From Clostridia bacterium (GTDB lineage: Bacteria; Bacillota; Clostridia; Oscillospirales; Acutalibacteraceae): 64,000 nucleotides of DNA. The position numbers and the translations under genes were made by a program. Positions 52,199-60,064 of the stretch are shown here, piece by piece (the stretch's first letter is position 1; each line of letters begins with the position of its first letter). The notes beneath the pieces were generated by a model, which saw only the letters and a list, made by a program, of their open reading frames with translations, searched no databases and was not told the DNA's origin. The stretch covers positions 1 to 64,000 of the forward strand of contig JAFSDK010000034.1 of the NCBI GenBank assembly GCA_017436255.1, written 5' to 3'.

Positions 52199-52669
52199 AT
52201 GAAAAAAGCCAAAAATTTAACCCTCCTTATTGGCATAGTTTGCAGTTCTATTTTTGTTTTATTTTCGCTGATAAGATTTGCTTTTAACGCTATTAGCAAC
52301 GTTACAGTCGGTGCCACACTAAAATATTATGTATTTGATGAATTGATACCTACTTTAATAATTGCCTTATTGACGCTACTACCTGTGATTTTACTCGTTA
52401 GTAACCTAAAAAATAAAACAAGGACAACGCTACCGATTATTTGTATTGTAATAAATGGCTTACTAATTATATTTACGCTATTTACAGTCACAACCCCCGC
52501 AATTCCAAAATATCTCTTATATAGCGAGTTAGGTCTTATAGATACATGCTTTAGTATGTTTACACATTTTTTTACACGCGGCAAATTTTTGTTTTTAATG
52601 GGATATACTTTACTAATGATTGGTAGCGTTCTTTCACTGCCTAAAAAACAAAATAATAAGAAGCGATAA
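52199..52669 (+). CDS. Four-helix membrane protein of unknown function
   Basis: Product of 156 residues with about four hydrophobic segments, near 10-33, 50-72, 80-103 and 130-150. Short basic loops lie between them, and the C-terminus is basic (PKKQNNKKR). No catalytic motif or known family. GCGGTGAT precedes the ATG, 24 bases after the lipoprotein gene. Last gene of the plus-strand island. Confidence 0.7.
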   Translation: MKKAKNLTLLIGIVCSSIFVLFSLIRFAFNAISNVTVGATLKYYVFDELIPTLIIALLTLLPVILLVSNLKNKTRTTLPIICIVINGLLIIFTLFTVTTPAIPKYLLYSELGLIDTCFSMFTHFFTRGKFLFLMGYTLLMIGSVLSLPKKQNNKKR

Positions 52670-52767
52670 AGTTTTTTATAATTTCACCTCCTATCATACA
52701 ACGCACAGTATATCTTTTAAAATAATCCTTAAAATAAATCATTACCACATGAAAATTTATAAAAACG

Positions 52768-52807
52768 AGACCCCAATGGTAGTTCATTATTCTACCATTG
52801 GGGTTTC
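52768..52807. terminator. Bidirectional terminator closing the island
   Basis: ACCCCAATGGTAG and CTACCATTGGGGT with a nine-base loop, extended by further pairs on the outside. It serves the plus-strand island and the convergent isocitrate dehydrogenase operon. The remaining 52670-52767 stretch holds nothing I can identify. Confidence 0.88.
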
Positions 52808-52835
52808 ATTATACCAACACAATATAGCGCAATTA

Positions 52836-53984
52836 TTATATGTTTTTAATGGTTTGCATTAAGTAATCGGCAAACTCTTTACAGGTTGCACCATCGGTAT
52901 TACCCGTTACTACAACCTTTTTCTCGGAATCACAACAGATACTCATAGCCTTTGAGAGTTTATCGGCTTTATCGGTAAATCCAATATGACGAAGCAACAT
53001 TTCGGTTGCCTTAAAGATACTTGAGGGGTTGGCGTACTCACCTATACCCTGCTCAATCATTCTGGGCGCAGAGCCGTGAATTGCCTCAAACATAGCGTAG
53101 GTGTCGCCAATATTAGCGCTACCTGCGGTACCAACACCACCCTGAATTTGAGCCGCCTCATCGGTAATAATATCGCCGTAAAGATTAGGCAATACAAACA
53201 CCTGGAAATTGTGACGAATATCTTCGTTAACAAGGTTGGCGGTCATAATATCAATATACCAATCTTCTGCCGTGATTTCGGGATAATCACTTGCAACCTC
53301 ATGGCAGATTTCGGTGAATTTGCCGTCGGTTTTCTTCATAATGTTTGCCTTGGTAACAATGGCAACGTTGTTTTTACCATTCTGACGCGCATATTCAAAT
53401 GCCGCACGGGCAATACGACGTGTACCGCAATTGGTTGTAACCTTAAAGTCAACCGCCAATTTTTCGGGTAATTCAACACCGCGACTTCCAAGCACGTATT
53501 CGCCCTCGGTGTTTTCTCTGTAGAATATCCAATCAATATTCTTATCGGGTACACATACAGGTCGAACGTTGGCATAAAGGTCAAGCTCACGACGCATAGC
53601 AACGTTTGCACTTTCCATTGTGCCACCTTTTGGAGTAGTTGTCGGTCCCTTAAGCAGTACGTCACACTTTTTAATTTCGGCTAAAACATCATCGGGTATA
53701 GCTTTACCTACACGCTCACGGTTTTCAATGGTAAGTCCGTCGATAACGTTGAAAACAACCCTGCCCGACTCAACCTCTTCTTTAAGCAAAAAAGCAATAA
53801 GTTCTTTTGCTTGGTCTACAATAATCGGACCTATTCCGTCACCACCGATTATACCGATAGTAATTTTTTCGCAATTTGAATAATCTTTGGGTACGGCACC
53901 TTTTTCCATATTCTCAACACGTTTAAGCTGCTCATTTAAAAGCGCCTTAAACTGTTCAACCGCATTGTTTATGTACTGTTCCAT
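52836..53984 (-). CDS. Isocitrate/isopropylmalate dehydrogenase family protein, probable isocitrate dehydrogenase
   Basis: Predicted oxidation and decarboxylation of isocitrate to 2-oxoglutarate, 382 residues. IGIIGGDGIGPIIVDQAKEL begins the fold after a 40-residue extension. Substrate residues lie in TMESANVAMRRELDLYANVR, the tyrosine in YRENTEGEYVL, the lysine in VAIVTKANIMKKTDG and the metal aspartates in LPNLYGDIITDEAAQIQGG. The cofactor loop FEAIHGSAPRM lacks the usual NADP-binding Lys-Tyr pair, which suggests NAD. Isopropylmalate dehydrogenase is excluded mainly by context: it is translationally coupled to aconitase. Confidence 0.88.
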   Translation of the reverse strand: MEQYINNAVEQFKALLNEQLKRVENMEKGAVPKDYSNCEKITIGIIGGDGIGPIIVDQAKELIAFLLKEEVESGRVVFNVIDGLTIENRERVGKAIPDDVLAEIKKCDVLLKGPTTTPKGGTMESANVAMRRELDLYANVRPVCVPDKNIDWIFYRENTEGEYVLGSRGVELPEKLAVDFKVTTNCGTRRIARAAFEYARQNGKNNVAIVTKANIMKKTDGKFTEICHEVASDYPEITAEDWYIDIMTANLVNEDIRHNFQVFVLPNLYGDIITDEAAQIQGGVGTAGSANIGDTYAMFEAIHGSAPRMIEQGIGEYANPSSIFKATEMLLRHIGFTDKADKLSKAMSICCDSEKKVVVTGNTDGATCKEFADYLMQTIKNI

Positions 53985-55915
53985 TATTCACCTATCTCCT
54001 TTGTGTATGCAAGCAAACTACCTGCCTTAAGTATTGCCTTTTGTCTGTCGGTAAATGAACAAGTAAGCACATACTCTCTGTTATTAGTAAGATTTTTCAT
54101 AATAATCTCGCCCTTATCCATACCTGCATAAATATCATTAAGTTCTAACTCGTCGTTTTCACTAAGACTATCATAATCTTCAGGATTTTTAAAGGTAAGC
54201 GGCATAATACCTGCGTTAATTAGGTTAGCGATATGTATACGTGCAAAGCTCTTTGTAATTACGGCACGAACACCCAAATAAAGCGGTACAAGTGCCGCAT
54301 GCTCACGAGATGAGCCCTGACCATAGTTAGATCCACCCACAATTATACTGCGTCCAGCTGCTTTTGCGCGCTCAGGGAACGAGGTATCGCACACGCCAAA
54401 GCAATACTGCGACAAATGCGGTATATTTGAACGATAAGGTAATATCTTAGCACCTGCCGGCATTATATGGTCGGTAGTAATATTATCGCCAACCTTTAAA
54501 ATAAGGGGTGCTTTAAGTGTATCCTCTTGCGGATAACTGTCTGGGAATTTCTTTATATTAGGTCCACGCAATACTTCAAGGCTTGCAGCCTCTTCTACGC
54601 TTGCTGGTTCAATAACTGCCGAATCATCAATCTTAAATTTTTCAGGCAATTTTACTTCGGGCATAAAGCCTAGTTCTCTTGGGTCGGTAATATACCCTGT
54701 AAGTGCAGCCGCCACTGCCGTTTCGGGTGAAACAAGATAAACCTGACCGTCGGCAGTACCGCTTCTACCCTCAAAATTTCGGTTGAACGTGCGTAAAGAT
54801 ACACCGCCCGAATTGGGTGAGAATCCCATACCAATACAAGGTCCGCATGCACATTCAAGTAAACGGGCGCCCGACGCTAAAATATCGGTTAGTGCGCCAC
54901 ACTCTGAAAGCATTGAAAGCACCTGTTTAGAACCTGGGGATACCGAAAGGCTAACAAAAGGACTGATAATTTTACCCTTGAGAAGCGCCGCTACTTTAAG
55001 CATATCAAGAAGTGACGAGTTGGTGCAAGAACCGATACATACCTGGTCAACCTTTGTACCCTTAAGACTCTCAACAGTAACAACGTTATCGGGACTGTGC
55101 GGACAGGCAATAAGCGGTTTAAGTTCTGAAAGGTTTATATCAATAATTTTGTCGTATACAGCATCACAGTCACTTGCAAGTTCCACATAGTCGTTCTCTC
55201 TGCCTTGTGCTGCTAAAAATTCTCTTGTAATTTCATCGGACGGGAAAATTGATGTAGTTGCACCAAGTTCGGTACCCATATTAGTGATGGTTGCACGCTC
55301 GGGCACCGATAAGGTTTTAACGCCTTCACCGCCCCATTCGATAATGGCGCCAACGCCACCCTTTACCGATAATATTCTTAAAATTTCAAGGCTAACGTCT
55401 TTAGCGGTTACAAACTTATTAAGTTTACCTGTTAAATTAACCTTATACATTTTAGGCATTGTGATATGGTAAGCGCCGCCACCCATAGCAACCGCTACGT
55501 CAAGACCGCCTGCACCCATAGCAAGCATACCAATACCGCCACCCGTAGGTGTATGACTATCGGAGCCGATAAGGGTTTTACCGGGGATACCAAATCTCTC
55601 TAAATGTACCTGATGGCAAATGCCGTTACCGGGACGTGAAAAATAGATGCCGTGTTTTTTACAAACACTCTGAATATATCTGTGGTCATCAGCATTTTCA
55701 AACCCCGACTGCAAGGTATTATGGTCAATGTAAGCCACACTCTTTTCGGTACGAACACGGTCAATACCCATTGTTTCAAACTCAAGATATGCCATTGTGC
55801 CGGTAGCATCCTGTGTTAAGGTTTGGTCAATTTTAAGTGCAATTTCGCTGCCTGCTACCATTTCGCCCTCTACGAGATGCGCTTTAATAATTTTTTGTGC
55901 AATAGTAAGTCCCAT
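53984..55915 (-). CDS. acnA: Aconitate hydratase
   Basis: Iron-sulfur enzyme interconverting citrate and isocitrate, 643 residues, the shorter aconitase type common in clostridia. The 4Fe-4S cysteines are visible as QVCIGSCTNSSLLD and LECACGPCIGMG. The N-terminal GSDSHTPTGGGIGMLAMGAG and the C-terminal swivelling domain VGGSNYGQGSSREHAALVPL are family typical. It overlaps the dehydrogenase start and the GntR stop by one base each, so the operon is tightly coupled. Confidence 0.94.
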   Translation of the reverse strand: MGLTIAQKIIKAHLVEGEMVAGSEIALKIDQTLTQDATGTMAYLEFETMGIDRVRTEKSVAYIDHNTLQSGFENADDHRYIQSVCKKHGIYFSRPGNGICHQVHLERFGIPGKTLIGSDSHTPTGGGIGMLAMGAGGLDVAVAMGGGAYHITMPKMYKVNLTGKLNKFVTAKDVSLEILRILSVKGGVGAIIEWGGEGVKTLSVPERATITNMGTELGATTSIFPSDEITREFLAAQGRENDYVELASDCDAVYDKIIDINLSELKPLIACPHSPDNVVTVESLKGTKVDQVCIGSCTNSSLLDMLKVAALLKGKIISPFVSLSVSPGSKQVLSMLSECGALTDILASGARLLECACGPCIGMGFSPNSGGVSLRTFNRNFEGRSGTADGQVYLVSPETAVAAALTGYITDPRELGFMPEVKLPEKFKIDDSAVIEPASVEEAASLEVLRGPNIKKFPDSYPQEDTLKAPLILKVGDNITTDHIMPAGAKILPYRSNIPHLSQYCFGVCDTSFPERAKAAGRSIIVGGSNYGQGSSREHAALVPLYLGVRAVITKSFARIHIANLINAGIMPLTFKNPEDYDSLSENDELELNDIYAGMDKGEIIMKNLTNNREYVLTCSFTDRQKAILKAGSLLAYTKEIGE

Positions 55916-56559
55916 TATTTAATGCCTCCCAAAATACTGGTACGAGCGTTTAAAATATGCTCGTTAACGAGTTTTTTAGCCAACTCAACGTCTTTATCCT
56001 TAATGGCATTGTAGAGCGCCTTATGCTCGTTTATTGACTTCTCGGTACGTCCTGACTGTTCAATAGAAGCCTTACGATATTTTACCACCTTTTTATGAAG
56101 CGGTAACAAGGTTTCGCAAAGAATGGCACTGCCACAATTTTTATAAATACTTTCGTGGAACTCGCTATCCTTAAAAATTACGTGATAACTATCGTGCTTG
56201 CCACCGTAAAACTCTTGAAAATCAAGAATTTCTTTAAGCTTTAACAAGGTTTCATCGGTTAAATTCACAATAAATTTTTCAATTGCCATTTCTTCAATTT
56301 TTAAACGGATATCATAAATTTCTTTAAGGTCTTCAACCGTAATACCCAAAACCTGCATACCCTTATTGGTATCTTTAATAAGATTCTCTTGTTGAAGTCT
56401 GCGTAAAGCCTCACGTACGGGTGTACGGCTAACGCCAAGTTCTTCAGATAAAGCGGTTTCTGTAAGTAATGTACCATAAGGATATTTACCAATCAGAATA
56501 TCATTCTCAAGTCTTTCAAAAATCTGGTCAGCTAAAGAAATGCTTTTATGCTGAAACAT
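55915..56559 (-). CDS. GntR family transcriptional regulator with FCD domain
   Basis: Regulator of 214 residues. The winged helix-turn-helix is at about 10-72 (YGTLLTETALSEELGVSRTP, then VREALRRLQQENLI). The FCD ligand domain is at about 85-205, with metal-binding histidines in DSEFHESIYKNCG and SINEHKALYNAIKDKD, then NEHIL. The operon promoter carries a palindrome (ATTGTATACAAT) of the type bound by FadR/FCD regulators, so autoregulation is likely. The ligand may be citrate or a related acid, by context only. It sits inside the operon between citrate synthase and aconitase. Confidence 0.92.
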   Translation of the reverse strand: MFQHKSISLADQIFERLENDILIGKYPYGTLLTETALSEELGVSRTPVREALRRLQQENLIKDTNKGMQVLGITVEDLKEIYDIRLKIEEMAIEKFIVNLTDETLLKLKEILDFQEFYGGKHDSYHVIFKDSEFHESIYKNCGSAILCETLLPLHKKVVKYRKASIEQSGRTEKSINEHKALYNAIKDKDVELAKKLVNEHILNARTSILGGIK

Positions 56560-57932
56560 TACGCCAACCCCTTTCCGTTTGTAAGTTCGTTGATTTTTTC
56601 TTCTAACTCATCGTTAGAAAGTGCGGTCTGTCTACCGTCTTCATATTCCTTATCTATCCACTCTTTAAGTTTCAAAACAAGTTCATCACGTTTACCAATT
56701 ACCTTATCGCCCTTTAAACCGTAGTTTTGGTTTATCCAATAGGCAATACCTGCAAGACCGCTTGTTTTACTAATCATAACCGCCGCAGGACGATTAAGAA
56801 TTTTATCGGTATCAAAAATATTATAGATTTCTTCATCCTTTAAAAGTCCGTCGGCATGAATTCCTGCCTTAGTAACGTTAAAGTTACGACCAATAAAGGG
56901 TGTCATAGGAGGAATTTTATAACCTATTTCATTTTTAAAGAAATCTGCAATTTCGGTAATAACAGTTGTATCCATACCATCTAGCGAACCACGAAGTGAA
57001 GCATATTCAAACACCATTGCTTCAAGCGGAACGTTACCTGTACGCTCACCAATACCAAGAAGTGAACAGTTAACGGCCGACGCGCCGTAGAGCCAAGCGG
57101 CAGTAGCGTTGGCAACCGATTTATAGAAGTCGTTATGGCCGTGCCACTCAAGCATTTCGCTAGGAACGTCAGAATAATGTTGTAAACCGTAAATAATACC
57201 CGGTACGCTTCTTGGTAACGCAACCTCAGAATAAGGCACACCGTAACCCATAGTGTCACACGCGCGAATTTTAACCGGTATTTTGGCATCGCGTGACATC
57301 TTCATAAGTTCATTAACAAAGGGTACAACAAAACCGTAAAAATCGGCTCTTGTAATATCCTCTAAATGGCAACGCGGCATAACGCCTGCCTCAAAGGCAT
57401 CAGCAACGGTAGCAAGATAACCCTCCATTGCCTGTTTACGTGTTTTACCAAGTTTTTTGAATATATGATAGTCACTGCAAGAAACAAGAATACCCGTCTC
57501 ACGAATACCCAAATCTTTAACGAGTTTAAAGTCTTCTTTGCTAGCTCTTATCCAGGTTGTAATTTCAGGGAACTTTAACCCTAAATCCATACACTTCTCA
57601 ATTGCTTCGCGGTCTTTTTTACTATAAACAAACATTTCGGTTTGACGAACAATACCGTAGGGACCGCCCAACTTTGAGAGTAATTTATAAATCTCAACTA
57701 TCTGCTCTACCGAATAGGGTTCAACCGACTGTTGACCGTCACGTAGTGACGTATCGGTTATCCAAATTTCCTCAGGCATATTCATAGGTACGCGACGGTG
57801 ATTAAATGGCATCTTCGGTACTTCGCTATAGGTATAAACCTCGCGATACAGATTAGGCTCTGCTACATCCTGCAAGCTATATTTATACGAGTTTTGTTCA
57901 AGTAAATTAGACTTTTTCGAAATTTCTAACAT
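56559..57932 (-). CDS. HMGL-type synthase, probable Re-citrate synthase
   Basis: Member of the 2-isopropylmalate/homocitrate synthase family, 457 residues. The catalytic N-terminal motif is ITDTSLRDGQQSVEPYSVEQ and the metal histidines lie in EMLEWHGHNDFYKSVANATA. The C-terminal domain is short and lacks the leucine-type regulatory repeat of LeuA. In Clostridium kluyveri a protein of this type, long annotated as homocitrate or isopropylmalate synthase, was shown to be Re-citrate synthase. Grouping with aconitase and isocitrate dehydrogenase supports that role here. ATG 57932 follows GGAG by eight bases; a GTG lies one codon upstream. First gene of the operon. Confidence 0.82.
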   Translation of the reverse strand: MLEISKKSNLLEQNSYKYSLQDVAEPNLYREVYTYSEVPKMPFNHRRVPMNMPEEIWITDTSLRDGQQSVEPYSVEQIVEIYKLLSKLGGPYGIVRQTEMFVYSKKDREAIEKCMDLGLKFPEITTWIRASKEDFKLVKDLGIRETGILVSCSDYHIFKKLGKTRKQAMEGYLATVADAFEAGVMPRCHLEDITRADFYGFVVPFVNELMKMSRDAKIPVKIRACDTMGYGVPYSEVALPRSVPGIIYGLQHYSDVPSEMLEWHGHNDFYKSVANATAAWLYGASAVNCSLLGIGERTGNVPLEAMVFEYASLRGSLDGMDTTVITEIADFFKNEIGYKIPPMTPFIGRNFNVTKAGIHADGLLKDEEIYNIFDTDKILNRPAAVMISKTSGLAGIAYWINQNYGLKGDKVIGKRDELVLKLKEWIDKEYEDGRQTALSNDELEEKINELTNGKGLA

Positions 57933-57965
57933 CACTTCATCTCCTTATACAAGTATATTTGTATT

Positions 57966-57977
57966 ATTGTATACAAT
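57966..57977. promoter_or_regulatory. GntR-type operator palindrome
   Basis: ATTGTATACAAT is a perfect 12-base palindrome starting at the -10 box of the Re-citrate synthase promoter. It has the TNGTNNNACNA shape recognised by FadR-subfamily regulators, and one such regulator is encoded in the operon. Confidence 0.6.
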
Positions 57978-58004
57978 TATACTTAAAAAACAAGGATATG
58001 TCAA
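57976..58004 (-). promoter_or_regulatory. Sigma-A-like promoter of the Re-citrate synthase operon
   Basis: Consensus TTGACA (58004-57999) and TATAAT (57981-57976) with a 17-base spacer. The -35 box lies in the loop and arm of the terminator of the preceding gene. Confidence 0.8.
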
Positions 58005-58020
58005 TACATATCCCTTGTTT
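57988..58020 (-). terminator. Terminator after the 175-residue membrane protein gene
   Basis: On the minus strand AAACAAGG-GATATGT pairs with ACATAT-CCTTGTTT (one bulge, four-base loop), followed by TTTTTT. It overlaps the promoter of the next operon. Confidence 0.75.
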
Positions 58021-58025
58021 TATCA

Positions 58026-58553
58026 CTATTTTAGTACTTTTTTTAGTTTTGGATGTACCATTTGCATATAAATATTGGCGACACGAACCAAAACTACATC
58101 GTAAAGATAAAAAGTCACGTTGGCAAGCAGTAACATACAGGCAATACCGATTATTCCATACCGACCAAATTCACTAATGTCAACACCGATAATTGACGAG
58201 AGAATTCCATATATTATGAAGATAGCCGAATTAAATACCGCAAACTTTAAAAGATACTGCACTACCCTACTTCTTATACGCTCAATTACCGCCTTTAAAA
58301 GCGGATAATAACCGAAGAAAAGAATATACATAAACTTAGCTTCGGGCTCTGCAAACAGAAATACCAGCACCGCCGTCACGATGTACGTGAAAAGCGGCCA
58401 TTTGCCCTTAATCTCTATTAGCACCACAAGTGTCAAAACACCTGAAATAGCCGGCACGGCATAGGTAAAATACGGAAAATATGACAAAAGCATAAACGCA
58501 GTACCCAAGGTCGCCATTATGGCGCAAAAGGTGATTTTTACGGTTTGTTTCAT
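58026..58553 (-). CDS. Multi-pass membrane protein of unknown function
   Basis: Product of 175 residues with five or six hydrophobic helices covering almost the whole chain. Short polar loops include EIKGKWP, AEPEAKF and ERIRSRVVQ. The layout resembles small ECF-type substrate-binding membrane proteins, but no diagnostic motif was seen, so no transport role is assigned. It ends the DUF5685-DnaJ-membrane protein operon, 13 bases after the dnaJ-like gene, with GTGGTGA before the ATG. Confidence 0.75.
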   Translation of the reverse strand: MKQTVKITFCAIMATLGTAFMLLSYFPYFTYAVPAISGVLTLVVLIEIKGKWPLFTYIVTAVLVFLFAEPEAKFMYILFFGYYPLLKAVIERIRSRVVQYLLKFAVFNSAIFIIYGILSSIIGVDISEFGRYGIIGIACMLLLANVTFYLYDVVLVRVANIYMQMVHPKLKKVLK

Positions 58554-58566
58554 AAAATTTTCACCA

Positions 58567-59178
58567 CTAACAACAAGGTATTAGGTCGCCGCCCAGCATT
58601 TCGCAACAACAGTCGGCACAACAAAGTGCAGTACATGGGTCAGAGGTACAACAACCACCCGTGCCTCCCATATTGCCTGCTGACGCATAAGGGTTGCCGT
58701 AGGTCCTAGCCCCTCTGCGTTGCATACGGTTTAGCGCTTCACGATATTCGGGATTTGCGGGGTCCATACGGCAGGCATTAGCAAAACTTGAATATGCGCC
58801 GTCAAACCAACCTTTTTTATAAAGTACCGAACCATTAAGGAAATACCACTCGGCATCACGCGACGCTATCGGCACACCGTCAAGCAACTCCTGTGCATCC
58901 TCAAGTCTACCCGAATTTATTAAAGAGCGAATGTCAGGATAGTTGCTGTTTGCAGTACCATCATAAGACGAACCGCCCTTTTTTGATGAACTTCTGCGTT
59001 TGATAATTTCATCATACGCCTCGTTAATCTCTTGCATTTTTTCTTCGGCTAAATCAGAAAGCGGATTATTGGCGTAGTTATCGGGATGATATTTTCTTGC
59101 CTGTTCCCTATACGCTTTTTTAATTTCTTCGTCGGTAGCGTTTTGGCTAACGCCCAACACTGAATATGGGTCCTTCAT
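58567..59178 (-). CDS. J-domain protein with cysteine-rich C-terminus
   Basis: DnaJ-type co-chaperone of 203 residues. The J domain is at about 3-62 ([20 protein letters not shown], then the HPD motif in [11 protein letters not shown]). A TPR-like helical region, about 85-165, has [19 protein letters not shown] repeats. The last 30 residues are very rich in cysteine ([20 protein letters not shown], then [10 protein letters not shown]). The zinc-finger and C-terminal domains of housekeeping DnaJ are absent. It starts one base after the DUF5685 stop, so the two are coupled. The tail could bind metal or be acylated; neither is shown. Confidence 0.85.
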   Translation of the reverse strand: MKDPYSVLGVSQNATDEEIKKAYREQARKYHPDNYANNPLSDLAEEKMQEINEAYDEIIKRRSSSKKGGSSYDGTANSNYPDIRSLINSGRLEDAQELLDGVPIASRDAEWYFLNGSVLYKKGWFDGAYSSFANACRMDPANPEYREALNRMQRRGARTYGNPYASAGNMGGTGGCCTSDPCTALCCADCCCEMLGGDLIPCC

Positions 59179-60009
59179 TTAGTACAACTCCTTCACGGTT
59201 TCTTCAAGCCCTAAGTAAATTATATTACCCAATATATTTTTATATCTCTTAATATCAATAAGCTCAAAGGCTTTAATCGACTCACTTATGCAAGCTTCTA
59301 TCTGTATTTTAGCACGCTCGGTATAAACTTCATTGCTTTTTAGCGGATTATATCTGCCACGTTTTATATCGTCCTTGTAATCAAAATACGCATCCGTAAT
59401 GTAGATATATCTGCCCATACAATAGCCGAGACGCTCGAGCGCACGCTTGTTAAACTCATCATCGGCACACAACATAAACAGTTTTGACAGTGCCGTTGCG
59501 GTTGGATTTGCCGCCTCGTCTAGATTATCACAATTTGCCTTTTCAAGTGCCGATTGTGCCGAAATATATTCTTTAATTATCTGCTCAATCTGGGGGAATT
59601 TTTGTGCCGCTTTTTTGTGTGAATGATTAAATAAATGTTTTATCATTTTATAGGCACACTTTTTAATTCCCTTTTCATCGGCAATGTTGTCAAGCAGTTT
59701 ATAATAAACCATTATCATTGCCGCAGCAGACGGAAAATCAAAAAAGGTGTCAGAGCCTTTACAGTAGTTACACTTTTTAAGCGGATTAAATGTGCATCGC
59801 TTGCGCGCAATATCGGTTTCACAATCGGTAAGCGACATATTAAGAATGCACAAAAAGGTGAAGTCATAACTTAAAGTAAATCTTGAAATTATGCCGTAAT
59901 TTTTACCAAGGTGTTTACAAAGTGTGCAGTATACCGCCTTATACATTTCCCATTCTTTAAGACGCAATTCAGGCTTGTAAGCCTTAATATAACCAAACAC
60001 ATTCAACAC
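59179..60009 (-). CDS. DUF5685 family protein
   Basis: All-helical cytoplasmic protein of 276 residues and unknown function. The N-terminus MLNVFGYIKAYKPELRLKEW and YCTLCKHLGKNYGIISRF match the DUF5685 pattern. A CxxC at KKCNYCKG (about 80-83) and YCTLC suggest a metal site. Two acidic motifs, LLDNIADEKG (Asp107, Asp111) and TDAYFDYKDDIKRGRYNPL (Asp206, Asp210, Asp214), are placed like the two aspartate motifs of squalene/phytoene synthases, whose second motif also ends in RGR. That comparison is mine and unproven. First gene of the three-gene operon. Confidence 0.8.
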   Translation of the reverse strand: MLNVFGYIKAYKPELRLKEWEMYKAVYCTLCKHLGKNYGIISRFTLSYDFTFLCILNMSLTDCETDIARKRCTFNPLKKCNYCKGSDTFFDFPSAAAMIMVYYKLLDNIADEKGIKKCAYKMIKHLFNHSHKKAAQKFPQIEQIIKEYISAQSALEKANCDNLDEAANPTATALSKLFMLCADDEFNKRALERLGYCMGRYIYITDAYFDYKDDIKRGRYNPLKSNEVYTERAKIQIEACISESIKAFELIDIKRYKNILGNIIYLGLEETVKELY

Positions 60010-60064
60010 CCCTTTTCAAATATATTAGCACATATTGGCAATAAATGTTTAATAATGTGTAAAT

